From NCBI GenBank assembly GCA_021325275.1, contig JAJPHL010000045.1, positions 1 through 64,000 of the forward strand: a stretch of DNA of 64,000 nucleotides, read 5' to 3'. The DNA is from Terriglobia bacterium. Lineage in GTDB: Bacteria; Acidobacteriota; Terriglobia; JAJPHL01. Positions 34,645 to 43,472 of the stretch are shown here, in pieces (positions within the stretch are counted from its first letter, which is position 1; every line of letters begins with the position of its first letter). Below the pieces are notes generated by a model. It was not told the origin of the DNA. It did not search any database and worked only from the letters and a program-made list of their open reading frames with translations. Position numbers and translations under genes: made by a program.

Positions 34645-34686
34645 CTATAGAGCTTGGATTGCCGATAGTACTAGGAGAATCTGTTA

Positions 34687-36405
34687 ATGGACGACCATAG
34701 ACAAGCAATGGAACGGATGGGCTCGGACCCAGCCGACGAGCAGGAATTATTTAGCCCTTACGACATATTGTCGATGCTGGCGCGCCGGTTTTACTGGCTG
34801 CTGATCACCACGACGGTTATTTTTGGCGTCGCTTGTGTCGTGGCGCTCCAGTGGCCGGACGAATTCATCGCCGACACGCTGATTCTCGTCGACCCGCAGA
34901 AAGTTCCCGAGCGCTACGTCAACACCACGGTCAGCATGGACGTGAGCGGACGCTTGAGCACCATCAACCAACAGTTGATGAGCAGCACACGCCTGCAACG
35001 CATCATCGACACCTACGATCTCTATAAGCCCTTGAAGGGACACCGCACGCAGGAAGAAATCATCGAGCAGATGCGCAGCGATATCGACGTGAAGGTGGTC
35101 CGCAACTTTGAAGGCGGCAATCGCAACAGCCTCGGGGCGTTCCGCATCACCTACGTCGGGCGTCAAGCGGCGCTGGTGGCGCAGGTTTGCAATCAGCTCG
35201 CGTCGCTATTCATTGAAGAAAACTTGAAGGTCCGCGAACAGCAAGCGCAAGGCACGTCTGAATTCATCGATACGCGCCTCGACTTGGCCAAAAAGAAACT
35301 GGATGAAGAAGAAACGCGCCTCCGCGACTTCAAGATGAAGAACATGGGCCAGCTTCCTGAGCAGGCGCAGCAGAACATCGCGCAGTTGAACGGCCTGGAA
35401 CAGCAGTTGCGCTCGGAAACCGAGACCGTCAATCACTTGCGCCAGCAGCAGACCTTCATTACGGCGCAGATCAGCAGCATGCAGCAGATGCGGGAATTGA
35501 GCGCCACCGCGACACCGGTAACGTTGGGCGAAGGCCCTGCGGGACTGGCGGGTCCACCCGCGCCTTCGTCAGAAACCCTGACGCGCCTGAAGGCGCGCCG
35601 CGCGGATACGCAAACATCGCTCGAACAAGCGCAACTCCGCTACACGCCGCAACATCCCGACGTGCAGAAAGCCAAGGCGTTGATCTCGCAAATCGATAAA
35701 GAGATCGAGGCGGAAGAAAAGAAACTCGCTGCCGCGCCTCCTCCGCCGATGATCACCAGTGCGGACGTGACCGGCAAGGGCGGGGAAGCCGAAGCCGCCA
35801 ATACCAAAGATCCGGTGGCGGTGTACCGCAATTCGTTGAAGGTGATCGACGCGGAAATCGAACAGCGCCAGAAGAACGAGAAGACGCTGGAGGGCCAAGT
35901 GAAAATCCTGCAGGAGCGCATCGAAAGCATGCCGATGCGCGAGCAGGAAATGGCCCAAACCGATCGCGACGTCGGCTTGTTGCGCACCGACTACAGTTCG
36001 CTGCTCGAGAAGAAAATGTCCGCCGACATGGCCGCCGACTTGGAAAAGCGCCAAAAGAGCGAACGTTTCACGATTCTCGATCCGGCGCGCATTCCCGAGC
36101 GTCCGTTCCGTCCCAAGCGCGGCCAGTTGTTGGGCGGCGCGTTCGCCGCGGGACTCGGCCTGGGATTGTTCATGATCATCGTCACCGAACTTCGCGACAA
36201 GAGCGTGAAGAAGGAAGACGAACTGATCCGTATCGGCCTGCGCATTTTGGGCCGCATCCCCATGGTGGTGACCTCCGAGGAAGGGCAGATGAAGCGCCGG
36301 CGCATCATGCGCAACTGGGCGCTTGGCACCGCCGCCACGCTCACCACGCTCGGCGTATTCGGGATCGTGGCGTACTTCGTCACGCGAAGGATGTTCTTGG
36401 TCTAA
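34687..36405 (+). CDS. Wzz/GumC-type polysaccharide chain-length determinant (XrtA/PEP-CTERM-associated type)
   Basis: An inner-membrane protein of 572 residues. An N-terminal Wzz domain contains the first transmembrane helix (about 39-57, WLLITTTVIFGVACVVALQW). A long periplasmic coiled coil (about 175-450) and a second transmembrane helix near the C terminus (TAATLTTLGVFGIVAYFVT) follow. The order chain-length determinant, AAA ATPase, tyrosine kinase matches the set described with exosortase A. It controls exopolysaccharide length and export, working with the kinase at 37518. AGGAGA lies 8 nt before the ATG. First gene of the operon. Confidence 0.88.
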   Translation: MDDHRQAMERMGSDPADEQELFSPYDILSMLARRFYWLLITTTVIFGVACVVALQWPDEFIADTLILVDPQKVPERYVNTTVSMDVSGRLSTINQQLMSSTRLQRIIDTYDLYKPLKGHRTQEEIIEQMRSDIDVKVVRNFEGGNRNSLGAFRITYVGRQAALVAQVCNQLASLFIEENLKVREQQAQGTSEFIDTRLDLAKKKLDEEETRLRDFKMKNMGQLPEQAQQNIAQLNGLEQQLRSETETVNHLRQQQTFITAQISSMQQMRELSATATPVTLGEGPAGLAGPPAPSSETLTRLKARRADTQTSLEQAQLRYTPQHPDVQKAKALISQIDKEIEAEEKKLAAAPPPPMITSADVTGKGGEAEAANTKDPVAVYRNSLKVIDAEIEQRQKNEKTLEGQVKILQERIESMPMREQEMAQTDRDVGLLRTDYSSLLEKKMSADMAADLEKRQKSERFTILDPARIPERPFRPKRGQLLGGAFAAGLGLGLFMIIVTELRDKSVKKEDELIRIGLRILGRIPMVVTSEEGQMKRRRIMRNWALGTAATLTTLGVFGIVAYFVTRRMFLV

Positions 36406-36433
36406 CCGGGCGCACCTGCCGGCGGGAAAAACC

Positions 36434-37480
36434 ATGTACGAAGAGTATTTCCATCTTTCGGAGACGCCCTTCCGGCTCACACCGGATCCGCGCTTCCTTT
36501 ACATCACGCCGAAACATCGCGAGTCGCTCTCGGCGCTCGTCTACGGTGTGATGGCCCGCAAGGGATTCCTGGTGGTGTCGGGCGACGCCGGCACCGGCAA
36601 GACCACGCTGATCCATGCGGTGTTGGGAATGCTCACCGAACGCAAAGTGGATTGCGCGTTCATCTTCCATCCTTTGCTCGAGCCCGAGGATTTTCTCGAA
36701 CACGTGCTGCTCGACCTGGGAATTCCGCCGCCTTCGCGCAAGAAGGGCGACATGCTGCGCGCCCTGCACTTGTTCTTGCTGAAGCGCCACGAAGGCGGAT
36801 CGACGACCGCACTAATTGTCGACGAAGCCCACAGGTTGTCGCAGTCGTTGCTCGAGGAGATTCGCCTGTTCTCGAATCTCGAAACGTCCACCGATAAATT
36901 GCTGCAAATCGTGCTGGCCGGACAGAGTGAATTGGACGATCTGCTGCGCCAGGAGAATCTGCGGCAGTTGAAGCAGCGCATCAGCATCCGCACGCGGCTG
37001 CTGCCGTTCACGCTGCAACAGACTTCAGAGTACATAACGCATCGCCTGGGAACCGTGGGACGCAAGGCTAACGAATTGTTTCCGCCGGAGACTTTGCCGC
37101 TCATTTATAAGATGTCTCGCGGCATTCCACGTTTGGTCAATTCGATATGCGACAACGCCTTGTTGCTGGCGTTCGCCCAGCAAGCCGAGTGCGTTACCGT
37201 GCCGATGTTGCGCGAAGTTTGCGCGGATTTGGACTTGGGCGACGCTTTCGAGCCGGTGGCCGCCGTGCACGCGCGCGGCGCGAGCACGTCCAACGGTCCG
37301 GTCGCCGTACTGCCCGCGGCGAGCGAGGAATCAAAGAGACTCGCCGAGGAGGAAGCGGAACTGGCCGCGGTTCAAGAAGCGCACCGGGCCGGTTCGTCGC
37401 TGCACGTTTTCGATTCCTATGCTGAGCGCAAGGGAACGATGAGCTTGTTGAGCAAGTGGGCGAATCGTTTTCGCCGGTAA
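36434..37480 (+). CDS. AAA ATPase of the XrtA/PEP-CTERM-associated (ExeA-like) type
   Basis: A 348-residue ATPase starting MYEEYFHLSETPFRLTPDPR, typical of ExeA/GspA-related and PEP-CTERM-linked ATPases. Walker A is SGDAGTGKTT (Lys near residue 56) and Walker B TALIVDEAHRL (about 130-140). A sensor-2/arginine-finger region, RGIPRLVNSICDNALLLAF, follows at about 230-250. The last ~80 residues are low-complexity. The ATG at 36434 lies 28 nt after the previous stop; upstream codons are the shadow of the chain-length gene. Its place between chain-length protein and kinase supports a role in exopolysaccharide assembly or export. Confidence 0.87.
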   Translation: MYEEYFHLSETPFRLTPDPRFLYITPKHRESLSALVYGVMARKGFLVVSGDAGTGKTTLIHAVLGMLTERKVDCAFIFHPLLEPEDFLEHVLLDLGIPPPSRKKGDMLRALHLFLLKRHEGGSTTALIVDEAHRLSQSLLEEIRLFSNLETSTDKLLQIVLAGQSELDDLLRQENLRQLKQRISIRTRLLPFTLQQTSEYITHRLGTVGRKANELFPPETLPLIYKMSRGIPRLVNSICDNALLLAFAQQAECVTVPMLREVCADLDLGDAFEPVAAVHARGASTSNGPVAVLPAASEESKRLAEEEAELAAVQEAHRAGSSLHVFDSYAERKGTMSLLSKWANRFRR

Positions 37481-37517
37481 GAGAAGATAAGAAGAATGGA
37501 GAGCAAGACTTTCTAGC

Positions 37518-38924
37518 ATGAGCAAAATATTTGAAGCCCTACAACGTGCGCAACAGCAGTTGAGTCCCGAAGTGAATCCAGGGGCCGCCAAAGGCGTCGC
37601 GCTGGAGACTCCCGCGGAAGCATCTTTGACGCCGTCCGCGGTTGATTCGGACCCGCCGGCTCCGCTCTGGCAGCCGACGCCGTCGATTCCCGCGGCTCCG
37701 CAAGGATTGTTTTACTCCGACGCTCCGGCGATTCCGCCGCCTCCCGCGCCGGCCCCCACCGACGCGCTATTCTCTTCTCCCGGCGTATCCGCATTCCCCA
37801 GCGCCGTGCCGCCGTTTCCGTCGTCGGCGCCGTATTCCGCGCCGTTGCCGCCGTCTCCTTTTCCTGGCACGCCGTTGCCGCCTCCACCGGCGTTTGGGAG
37901 CGCGCCCTATGCGGCTCCGCCGTTTCAATCCGCTTACCCGCCGGCCGGATTTCCGGGACCTTCGGCGTTTGCGGCTCCGCCGGCGCCGTCGTACGCGGCT
38001 CCCGCTCCGCCGGCATTTACTGCTGTGACTCCGGCGTACGATGCGCCTATGCACGACGCGGAGCTTTCCGGATATGGCTCGCCGATTCCCGCACCGAGTC
38101 TTCCGATGCCGCAGCAAGGCGAGGTGGCGCCCGCCGTTTGGGAGCCGCCCTCGATTGTGCGCTTCGCGCCGCGTTCCAAAGTTGTGGTGGCGCAGAATCC
38201 CACGTCGCTCGCCGCGGAACAGTATCGCGTCTTGCGCACCAACATCATCAAGCTGAGCCAGACGCAGGCGTTGAAAGTGATCTTGATCACCAGCCCCGGC
38301 CCCGGCGATGGAAAAACCTTGACCACCATGAATCTGGCGCTCAGTTTTTGCCAGAAGCCCGACACGCGCGTGCTATTGATCGAAGCCGACTTGCGCAAAC
38401 CGTCGGTAGGCGCGCTGGTGGCGATGGATCCCGGCCCGGGATTGGCGGATTATCTCGCCGGCGAAGCGAGTCTGGAACAAGTGGTGCGTCCCACCAGCAT
38501 TCCGAACTTCCACCTGCTGGATAGCGGCAAGCAATCACAGACGCCCGCGGATTTGCTGCATAGTCCGCGCCTGGGCAGCATGATGGAAGTGTTGCGCTCG
38601 CACTTCAACTGGATTGTGCTCGATGGCCCGCCGACGAATCCGGTCGCCGACTATGAATTGCTCACGCCGATCTGCGACGGCGTCGTGCTGGTGGTGCGTC
38701 CTTTCTACACGCAGCGCGACTTGTTGCGCCTGACCACGGAAGCGTTGCGCGGCCGCAAAGTTTTGGGCTGCGTCGTGAACGGATCGAAGCACTTCGAACG
38801 TTACGGCAGCGCGTATGGATACGGCTACGGCTACGGTCCTGGAAATAACGCTGAGCCGAGCGCGCCGCAGAAGAAAAAGATGAAACGCGGTAAGAAGTCA
38901 AAGTTCAGTGGATACGCAGGCTAA
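37518..38924 (+). CDS. BY-type tyrosine kinase (CpsD/CapB-like) with long Pro-rich N terminus
   Basis: A protein of 468 residues. Residues ~25-210 are Pro/Ala-rich low complexity, which is unusual: typical CpsD proteins start close to the kinase core. The kinase core begins near residue 230 (NPTSLAAEQYRVLRTNIIKL). It has Walker A SPGPGDGKT (Lys266), Walker A' VLLIEADLRKPS and Walker B WIVLDGPP. The C terminus carries the expected tyrosine cluster (Tyr429, 433, 435, 437, 439; YGSAYGYGYGYG), then a Lys-rich tail. Autophosphorylation of this cluster normally sets polymer export through the chain-length partner at 34687. It starts 37 nt after the ATPase gene. Confidence 0.88.
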   Translation: MSKIFEALQRAQQQLSPEVNPGAAKGVALETPAEASLTPSAVDSDPPAPLWQPTPSIPAAPQGLFYSDAPAIPPPPAPAPTDALFSSPGVSAFPSAVPPFPSSAPYSAPLPPSPFPGTPLPPPPAFGSAPYAAPPFQSAYPPAGFPGPSAFAAPPAPSYAAPAPPAFTAVTPAYDAPMHDAELSGYGSPIPAPSLPMPQQGEVAPAVWEPPSIVRFAPRSKVVVAQNPTSLAAEQYRVLRTNIIKLSQTQALKVILITSPGPGDGKTLTTMNLALSFCQKPDTRVLLIEADLRKPSVGALVAMDPGPGLADYLAGEASLEQVVRPTSIPNFHLLDSGKQSQTPADLLHSPRLGSMMEVLRSHFNWIVLDGPPTNPVADYELLTPICDGVVLVVRPFYTQRDLLRLTTEALRGRKVLGCVVNGSKHFERYGSAYGYGYGYGPGNNAEPSAPQKKKMKRGKKSKFSGYAG

Positions 38925-38939
38925 CGGTATTGAACGGCC

Positions 38940-39227
38940 ATGTACCTCAACCTAAAAGTCGCGATTTGGCAAACGGGCCTGCGGCAGAACCGCTTGGCGC
39001 AAACGCTCAACATGGATGAAGCGCTGCTGAGCCGCATCATCAACGGCTTTCGCGAGCCGACGCCGGAACAGCGCACGCGCATCGCGCAGGTTCTGCAAAA
39101 AGACGAACAGTGGCTGTTCGCGCGCGAGCCCGAAGCGGCGCAAGAAACCCCCAGCGTCGGTGCGTCTGCCGCCGAAGCAATCGCCGTCGGCATCGATTCG
39201 TCGCCGGCTGAGCCGAATCCCGCGTAA
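38940..39227 (+). CDS. small HTH (Cro/CI-like) protein
   Basis: A 95-residue protein with a single helix-turn-helix at about residues 8-55: LRQNRLAQTLNMDEALLSRI then INGFREPTPEQR, the XRE pattern. A Glu/Ala/Pro-rich tail has no recognised domain. It lies 15 nt after the kinase gene and 11 nt before the deacetylase-like gene, so it is an internal member of the operon. It may set expression of the locus, but its targets are unknown. Confidence 0.75.
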   Translation: MYLNLKVAIWQTGLRQNRLAQTLNMDEALLSRIINGFREPTPEQRTRIAQVLQKDEQWLFAREPEAAQETPSVGASAAEAIAVGIDSSPAEPNPA

Positions 39228-39238
39228 CGCTCGCCCTC

Positions 39239-40258
39239 TTGATCGGGATCCCCCGTAACGCGCACTTGTGGTTCCCCGCGTACTGGCGCTGGCGCCGGTC
39301 CCGGCCCGCCACGCCTCCAGCGCGCTTGTGGATCGCCCTCGCCGATCACTTCGAACCGTACTGGCATCGCGCCGACGAAGCAACCGCGCGCGCCCGAGTT
39401 GCCGTGTGGCGGGAACGCTGGCCGCAAATCGCGTCGCGTCACCGGGATACCGTGGGCAACAAGCCGCGCTACACGTTTTTCTATCCGCAGGAACAATACA
39501 CGGCCGCTGCTCTCGATCCACTGGCGGAAATGGCCGCGCAGGGAATCGCCGATGTGGAAGTGCACATTCATCACGACGGCGAGGGACAGCAGGATTTTCT
39601 TGATCGCATGGGCGGATTCATCGACGTGCTGGCAACGCGCCACGGACTCCTACATCGAGACGAAACAGGCCTGCGCTTCGGATTCATTCACGGCAATTGG
39701 GCGCTCGATAATTCACGTCCCGACGGCCGATACTGCGGACTGAACAACGAAATCACGCTGCTGCGTGACCTCGGCTGCTACGCCGACTTCACGATGCCCG
39801 CGGTGCCCGAACCGTCGCAAGGTGGTCCGGTGAACGAAATTTACGGGGCCACCGACGATCCCGCGGGTCCGCGATCGTACGAATCGGGGCGTCCCGTGCG
39901 GCGCGGCGACAATTTTCGCGGCGATTTGCTGATGGTGCCGGGTCCGCTGCATTTGAACTGGCGCGGTCGTCCCTGGTGGAAGCCGCGTATCGAAACCGGC
40001 GAGCTCGCCGCCAACGATCGCGTGCGTCCGGAGCGTTTCGCGTTGTGGATCGACGCCGCGCCGCGCATCGGCGGCGACGCTTTTCTAAAACTCTACACGC
40101 ACGGCGCGCCGGAAAAGAACGCGAGTTGTCTCCTAGGTGAAGACTTGGACAAACTTTGCTGTGGCATCATAGAGGAGTGCGCGCGCCAAAAAATGGAATT
40201 GCGTTTCGCCACCGCGTGGGAAATGTATGGCGCGATCGAGTCGGCGCTACGGGCGTGA
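39239..40258 (+). CDS. polysaccharide-deacetylase-like (NodB-type barrel) protein
   Basis: A 339-residue protein without signal peptide. Asp/His-rich motifs resemble metal-binding sites of carbohydrate deacetylases: IALADHFEPYWHRAD (about 30-45), VEVHIHHDGEGQQDF (about 100-115) and FGFIHGNWALDNSRPDG (about 140-156). The exact NodB signature is not obvious, so the assignment is by overall motif order and context. It overlaps nothing and is followed after 3 nt by the CapK-like gene. It probably modifies the exopolysaccharide or a lipid-linked sugar. Confidence 0.55.
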   Translation: MIGIPRNAHLWFPAYWRWRRSRPATPPARLWIALADHFEPYWHRADEATARARVAVWRERWPQIASRHRDTVGNKPRYTFFYPQEQYTAAALDPLAEMAAQGIADVEVHIHHDGEGQQDFLDRMGGFIDVLATRHGLLHRDETGLRFGFIHGNWALDNSRPDGRYCGLNNEITLLRDLGCYADFTMPAVPEPSQGGPVNEIYGATDDPAGPRSYESGRPVRRGDNFRGDLLMVPGPLHLNWRGRPWWKPRIETGELAANDRVRPERFALWIDAAPRIGGDAFLKLYTHGAPEKNASCLLGEDLDKLCCGIIEECARQKMELRFATAWEMYGAIESALRA

Positions 40259-40261
40259 CGT

Positions 40262-41596
40262 ATGCCTAGCCTCTACAGTCGAGCTCTTGAAAACTTGCTG
40301 TTGCCCGCGCACAACGTGGCGCGTGGCCGCGACTTCGTGCGTCATCGCAAGTTCTTGGAGACGAGCCAATGGTGGCCGCCGGAAAAACTGCGTGAGTTTC
40401 GCTGGAAGGAAACTCGCGCGCTCGTCGAACACGCGTTTCGCACCGTTCCTTACTATCAAAAAAAGTATGCCGGGATTCGCCTCGAAGATATTCGCACGCC
40501 CGAGGATTACGCCCGCCTTCCTGTGCTGCGCCGCGAGGACGTCAACGCCCATCGCGCCGAACTGCGCTCGACGGCGTATCGCGGCAAATTGATTTCGCAC
40601 GCCACTGGCGGATCGTCCGGCGTGCCGACGCGTTTCTACATCACCATCGAAAGCTACGACTGGCGCACCGCGTGCACCGAGCGCGTCTATGCGTACACCG
40701 GTTGTCGTTTGGGCGAGCGTACGCTGTTTCTCTGGGGTGCGCCCGTTGGCAAATTGCCCGAGTGGAAAAAATGGAAGGTGAAAGCGTTCGAAACGTTTCG
40801 TCGCCAGCTGGTCATCAATACGTTCTCCCAAAGTGAAGAGAAATGGCGCGAGATTCTCACGCGCGCCGTGCGCTACAAACCGAAACTCGTGGTGGGTTAC
40901 ATTTCGAGTCTCGAAGGATTCGCGCGGTTCTTAGCAGACAGCAAGCACAAGCTGCCCGGCGTTCGCGCGGTGATCGCTGCCGCCGAGCCATTGTTTCCGC
41001 CGACGCGAGCGCTGGTGGAAAAGGCCTTCGGCGCGCCGTTGTTCAATACCTACGGCTCGCGCGAATTCATGTCGATTGCCGGTGAGTGCGAGAACCACTC
41101 CGGCATGCACGTGAATTCGGAAAACATTCTGCTGGAAACCGCGCTGCCGGCGCCGGCGGGCGCGAGCGACATCCTGGTTACCGATCTGCACAACTACGGC
41201 ATGCCGTTCTTGCGCTACGCGATTGGCGACGTCGGCGTGCTCGACGATTCCCCATGCGCGTGCGGCCGTGGACTTCCGCGCATTGTCTCGATCGAAGGCC
41301 GTGTGCTCGACGTCTTGCGATCCGCCAGCGGCCGCGTCGTGCCGGGCGAGTTGATTCCGCACGTGATGAAAGATATTCCCGAGGTGCTCGAGTATCGCGT
41401 GACGCAAACGTCACTGGAGCGCCTGGAGATGGAAGCGGTACTTTCCACCGAGCTTTCGGAAAAGTCGCGCAAGATTCTCGATTCGGAAATTCACAAGGCC
41501 TTTGGCTCCGGCACGCACCTGGAAATCCGCCGCGTGAGCGAGATTCCGCGTCTGGCTTCCGGCAAGCGCCGCGTGACCATCGGTTTGCCCGCGTAA
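40262..41596 (+). CDS. CapK/phenylacetate-CoA-ligase-like adenylate-forming enzyme
   Basis: A 444-residue protein of the CapK family, adenylate-forming relatives of PaaK found in capsule and exopolysaccharide clusters. Motifs include SHATGGSSGVPTRFY (about 113-127, the phosphate-binding loop) and FNTYGSREFMSIAGEC (adenine-binding), and a C-terminal sub-domain near 350-440 (GRVVPGELIPHVMKDI). It may activate an acyl or amino acid group that is attached to the polymer, but the substrate is not known. It sits 3 nt after the deacetylase-like gene and 6 nt before the glycosyltransferase. Confidence 0.83.
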   Translation: MPSLYSRALENLLLPAHNVARGRDFVRHRKFLETSQWWPPEKLREFRWKETRALVEHAFRTVPYYQKKYAGIRLEDIRTPEDYARLPVLRREDVNAHRAELRSTAYRGKLISHATGGSSGVPTRFYITIESYDWRTACTERVYAYTGCRLGERTLFLWGAPVGKLPEWKKWKVKAFETFRRQLVINTFSQSEEKWREILTRAVRYKPKLVVGYISSLEGFARFLADSKHKLPGVRAVIAAAEPLFPPTRALVEKAFGAPLFNTYGSREFMSIAGECENHSGMHVNSENILLETALPAPAGASDILVTDLHNYGMPFLRYAIGDVGVLDDSPCACGRGLPRIVSIEGRVLDVLRSASGRVVPGELIPHVMKDIPEVLEYRVTQTSLERLEMEAVLSTELSEKSRKILDSEIHKAFGSGTHLEIRRVSEIPRLASGKRRVTIGLPA

Positions 41597-41602
41597 CCTC
41601 CT

Positions 41603-42757
41603 ATGCGCATCGCGGTCGTCACGCCGTCGTATCCGAACAGCGCCGAGCCGTATCGCGGAATCTTCAACTATCGCCGCGCGCGGGCGTTGGCGCGCCACGC
41701 GGAGGTCGAAGTATTTTGCACGGTTTCGACGTATCCGAAATGGCTGAAGCCGCGCGTGCGCATGTACTCGGAAGTCGATCCGGCGTACACGACGCCCGGC
41801 ATGATGGCGCATTACATCGCCTATCCCGCAATTCCCGGCGTCACGCGTCCCTTGAACGCATGGACCTGCGCGCGGCATTTGTTGCCGGCGCTCCGCGAGT
41901 TTCGCCCCGACGCGATCGTGGCGTATTGGATTTTCCCCGATGGTCTCGCGGCGGTGATCGGCGGAAAGAAGCTCGACATTCCGGTAGTCGTGCAGACGAT
42001 GGGCTCGGACTTGCGCACGCTGCCCGACGCAATTTCCTCGCGACTCGCCGCGCGAACTGTGCGCGCCGCCGATTTTGTGCTCGCGGTTAGCAACGACCTG
42101 CGGGATTTGGCCGTGCGCATGGGCGCGTCGCGGGAGTGTACGCGGACCATCCACAACGGTTGCGACCCGAGCGTCTTCTATTTGTCCGATCGAGCGGCGG
42201 CGCGCGCCGAGTTGGGTGTTGCGGCCGATGCCCAGCTTGTCTTGTTCGTCGGACGTCTGGCCGATGTGAAAGGCATTGGCGAGTTGATCGCCGCGGCCGG
42301 GCAGCTTGCACCTTCGCATCCGAAATTGCGCGTCGTTTGCATCGGGGAAGGCGTGATGGAGGCGGAACTTCGCGCGAAAATCACGAATCCTGCGCTGATC
42401 GACTTTGCCGGACGCAAGACGCCCGAGGAAATCGCGCGCTGGATGGCGGCATGCGATGTGCTGTGTCTGCCGAGCTACTCGGAAGGCTGCCCGAATGTCT
42501 TGCTCGAAGCGCTCTTCTGTGGACGTCCGGTCGTTGCTTCGAATGTCGGCGGAATTCCGGAACTTGTCGACGAGAACTGCGCGATCCTGGTTCCACCGCG
42601 CGATTCCGCCGCGCTGGCGCGCGGGCTCTCTGATGCGTTGGCGCGTGGGTGGGATGCCCCGGCAATCGCGACCCACTACGGCCGCACGTGGGACGATGTG
42701 GGGCGCGAAACGTTTGAAGTTTGCGAGAGTGTCATCACCGCGCGGGCGAATCGTTAG
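41603..42757 (+). CDS. family 4 glycosyltransferase
   Basis: A 384-residue GT-B enzyme. The N-terminal Rossmann half begins MRIAVVTPSYPNSAEPYRGI. The C-terminal half carries the GT4 donor-binding region (LVLFVGRLADVKGIGELIAA, then LPSYSEGCPNVLLEALFCGR), with the E-x7-E-like motif at SEGCPNVLLEAL. Typical role: transfer of a nucleotide sugar onto the growing exopolysaccharide repeat. It is the last gene of the operon; its stop overlaps that of the opposite-strand Uma2 gene by four bases. Confidence 0.88.
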   Translation: MRIAVVTPSYPNSAEPYRGIFNYRRARALARHAEVEVFCTVSTYPKWLKPRVRMYSEVDPAYTTPGMMAHYIAYPAIPGVTRPLNAWTCARHLLPALREFRPDAIVAYWIFPDGLAAVIGGKKLDIPVVVQTMGSDLRTLPDAISSRLAARTVRAADFVLAVSNDLRDLAVRMGASRECTRTIHNGCDPSVFYLSDRAAARAELGVAADAQLVLFVGRLADVKGIGELIAAAGQLAPSHPKLRVVCIGEGVMEAELRAKITNPALIDFAGRKTPEEIARWMAACDVLCLPSYSEGCPNVLLEALFCGRPVVASNVGGIPELVDENCAILVPPRDSAALARGLSDALARGWDAPAIATHYGRTWDDVGRETFEVCESVITARANR

Positions 42758-43386
42758 AAGTCCGGCTTCCAGATGCGCGCGAGATCGAGGACGAAGCCGG
42801 GCAATTCTGGATCGCCTTTGACGCGTTTGGGATGTTTCAGGATTTCGACGCGCCGGCCAGGGCGATAGATGTGAACCTTGCGCGTCGCAGGATCGATCAG
42901 CCATCCGAGCGCGGCGCCGTTTTCGCGGTATTCTTCCATTTTCTTCTGCAACTGCGGCAGGCGGTCGGAATGCGAACGCACTTCAATCACGAAGTCCGGG
43001 CAGAGGGGCGCGAATTTTCGCTTCTTGTCGGCGGACAGCGCGGCGAGCCGCGGCAATTTTACCCATGCGGCGTCGGGCGAGCGCGTCGCGCCGTTCGGCA
43101 GAATGAATCCGGCATTGGAACCAAACGCGCGTCCTCTGCCGTCTCGTTCCGCCCATACATCGAGTTGCGTGGACGTCTTTAATTCGCGATAGCCACTCTC
43201 TGTTCCCGCTGGAGCCATAACCAGAATCTCTCCTTCGGCGGTGCGCTCGAGCCGTATGTCGCGATTCATCTGGCAGAAGTCGAAAAACCAGTCGGAGCCG
43301 TTGCGCGGACGCGGCTCGGGCAGTTCGAGCTTCAGCGGATCAATCGGGCTGCCCAGGATTCGGAATACCAGCGCCGTTGTTGCCAT
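42754..43386 (-). CDS. Uma2-family (PD-(D/E)XK-like) endonuclease domain protein
   Basis: A 210-residue protein of the DUF820/Uma2 family. Conserved features are RLERTAEGEILVMAPAGTES, SNAGFILPNGATRSPDAAWV with the acidic SPDAAW, and the metal-binding DFVIEVRSHSD (Glu-x-Arg/Lys-Ser core). Uma2 genes are abundant in Cyanobacteria, Acidobacteria and others, and their function is unclear; a mobile or defence-related nuclease has been suggested. It is convergent with the glycosyltransferase (4-nt overlap at the ends) and divergent from the GbsR-type regulator. Confidence 0.82.
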   Translation of the reverse strand: MATTALVFRILGSPIDPLKLELPEPRPRNGSDWFFDFCQMNRDIRLERTAEGEILVMAPAGTESGYRELKTSTQLDVWAERDGRGRAFGSNAGFILPNGATRSPDAAWVKLPRLAALSADKKRKFAPLCPDFVIEVRSHSDRLPQLQKKMEEYRENGAALGWLIDPATRKVHIYRPGRRVEILKHPKRVKGDPELPGFVLDLARIWKPDF

Positions 43387-43421
43387 GGGACGATCTTACC
43401 ACCGCGACTTGCAAAAACCAC

Positions 43422-43451
43422 TTGACAAGCGCTCTCCATTTCTGATATTTC
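43422..43451 (+). promoter_or_regulatory. promoter of the GbsR-type regulator gene
   Basis: TTGACA at 43422-43427, then an 18-nt spacer with TG placed as an extended -10, then TATTTC at 43446-43451. The operator palindrome begins at 43448, overlapping the -10, which is where a repressor would block initiation. Confidence 0.5.
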
Positions 43452-43465
43452 TGTCTTGACAGAAA
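43448..43465. promoter_or_regulatory. operator palindrome 1 (regulator promoter)
   Basis: TTTCTGTCTTGACAGAAA: perfect 8-bp arms with a 2-nt centre, ending 7 nt before the regulator ATG. A second, imperfect copy precedes the next gene (44025-44042). The shared half-site TGACAGAAA suggests both bind the regulator encoded between them. Confidence 0.65.
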
Positions 43466-43472
43466 GAACTGT

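Larger units (their letters stand above)
34360..34686 (+). promoter_or_regulatory. AT-richer control region of the exopolysaccharide operon
   Basis: A 327-nt interval with no credible gene and a clear drop in GC relative to both sides. It holds a 22-bp inverted repeat (34563-34584), a sigma-54-like element (34629-34644) and the AGGAGA ribosome-binding site (34673-34678) of the first operon gene. A short open frame starting at 34440 crosses these elements and looks spurious. Confidence 0.5.

Noticed and set aside
34440-34700. 86-codon open frame before the exopolysaccharide operon
   Set aside because: It overlaps the control elements and the start of the chain-length gene, has no RBS and no recognisable pattern.
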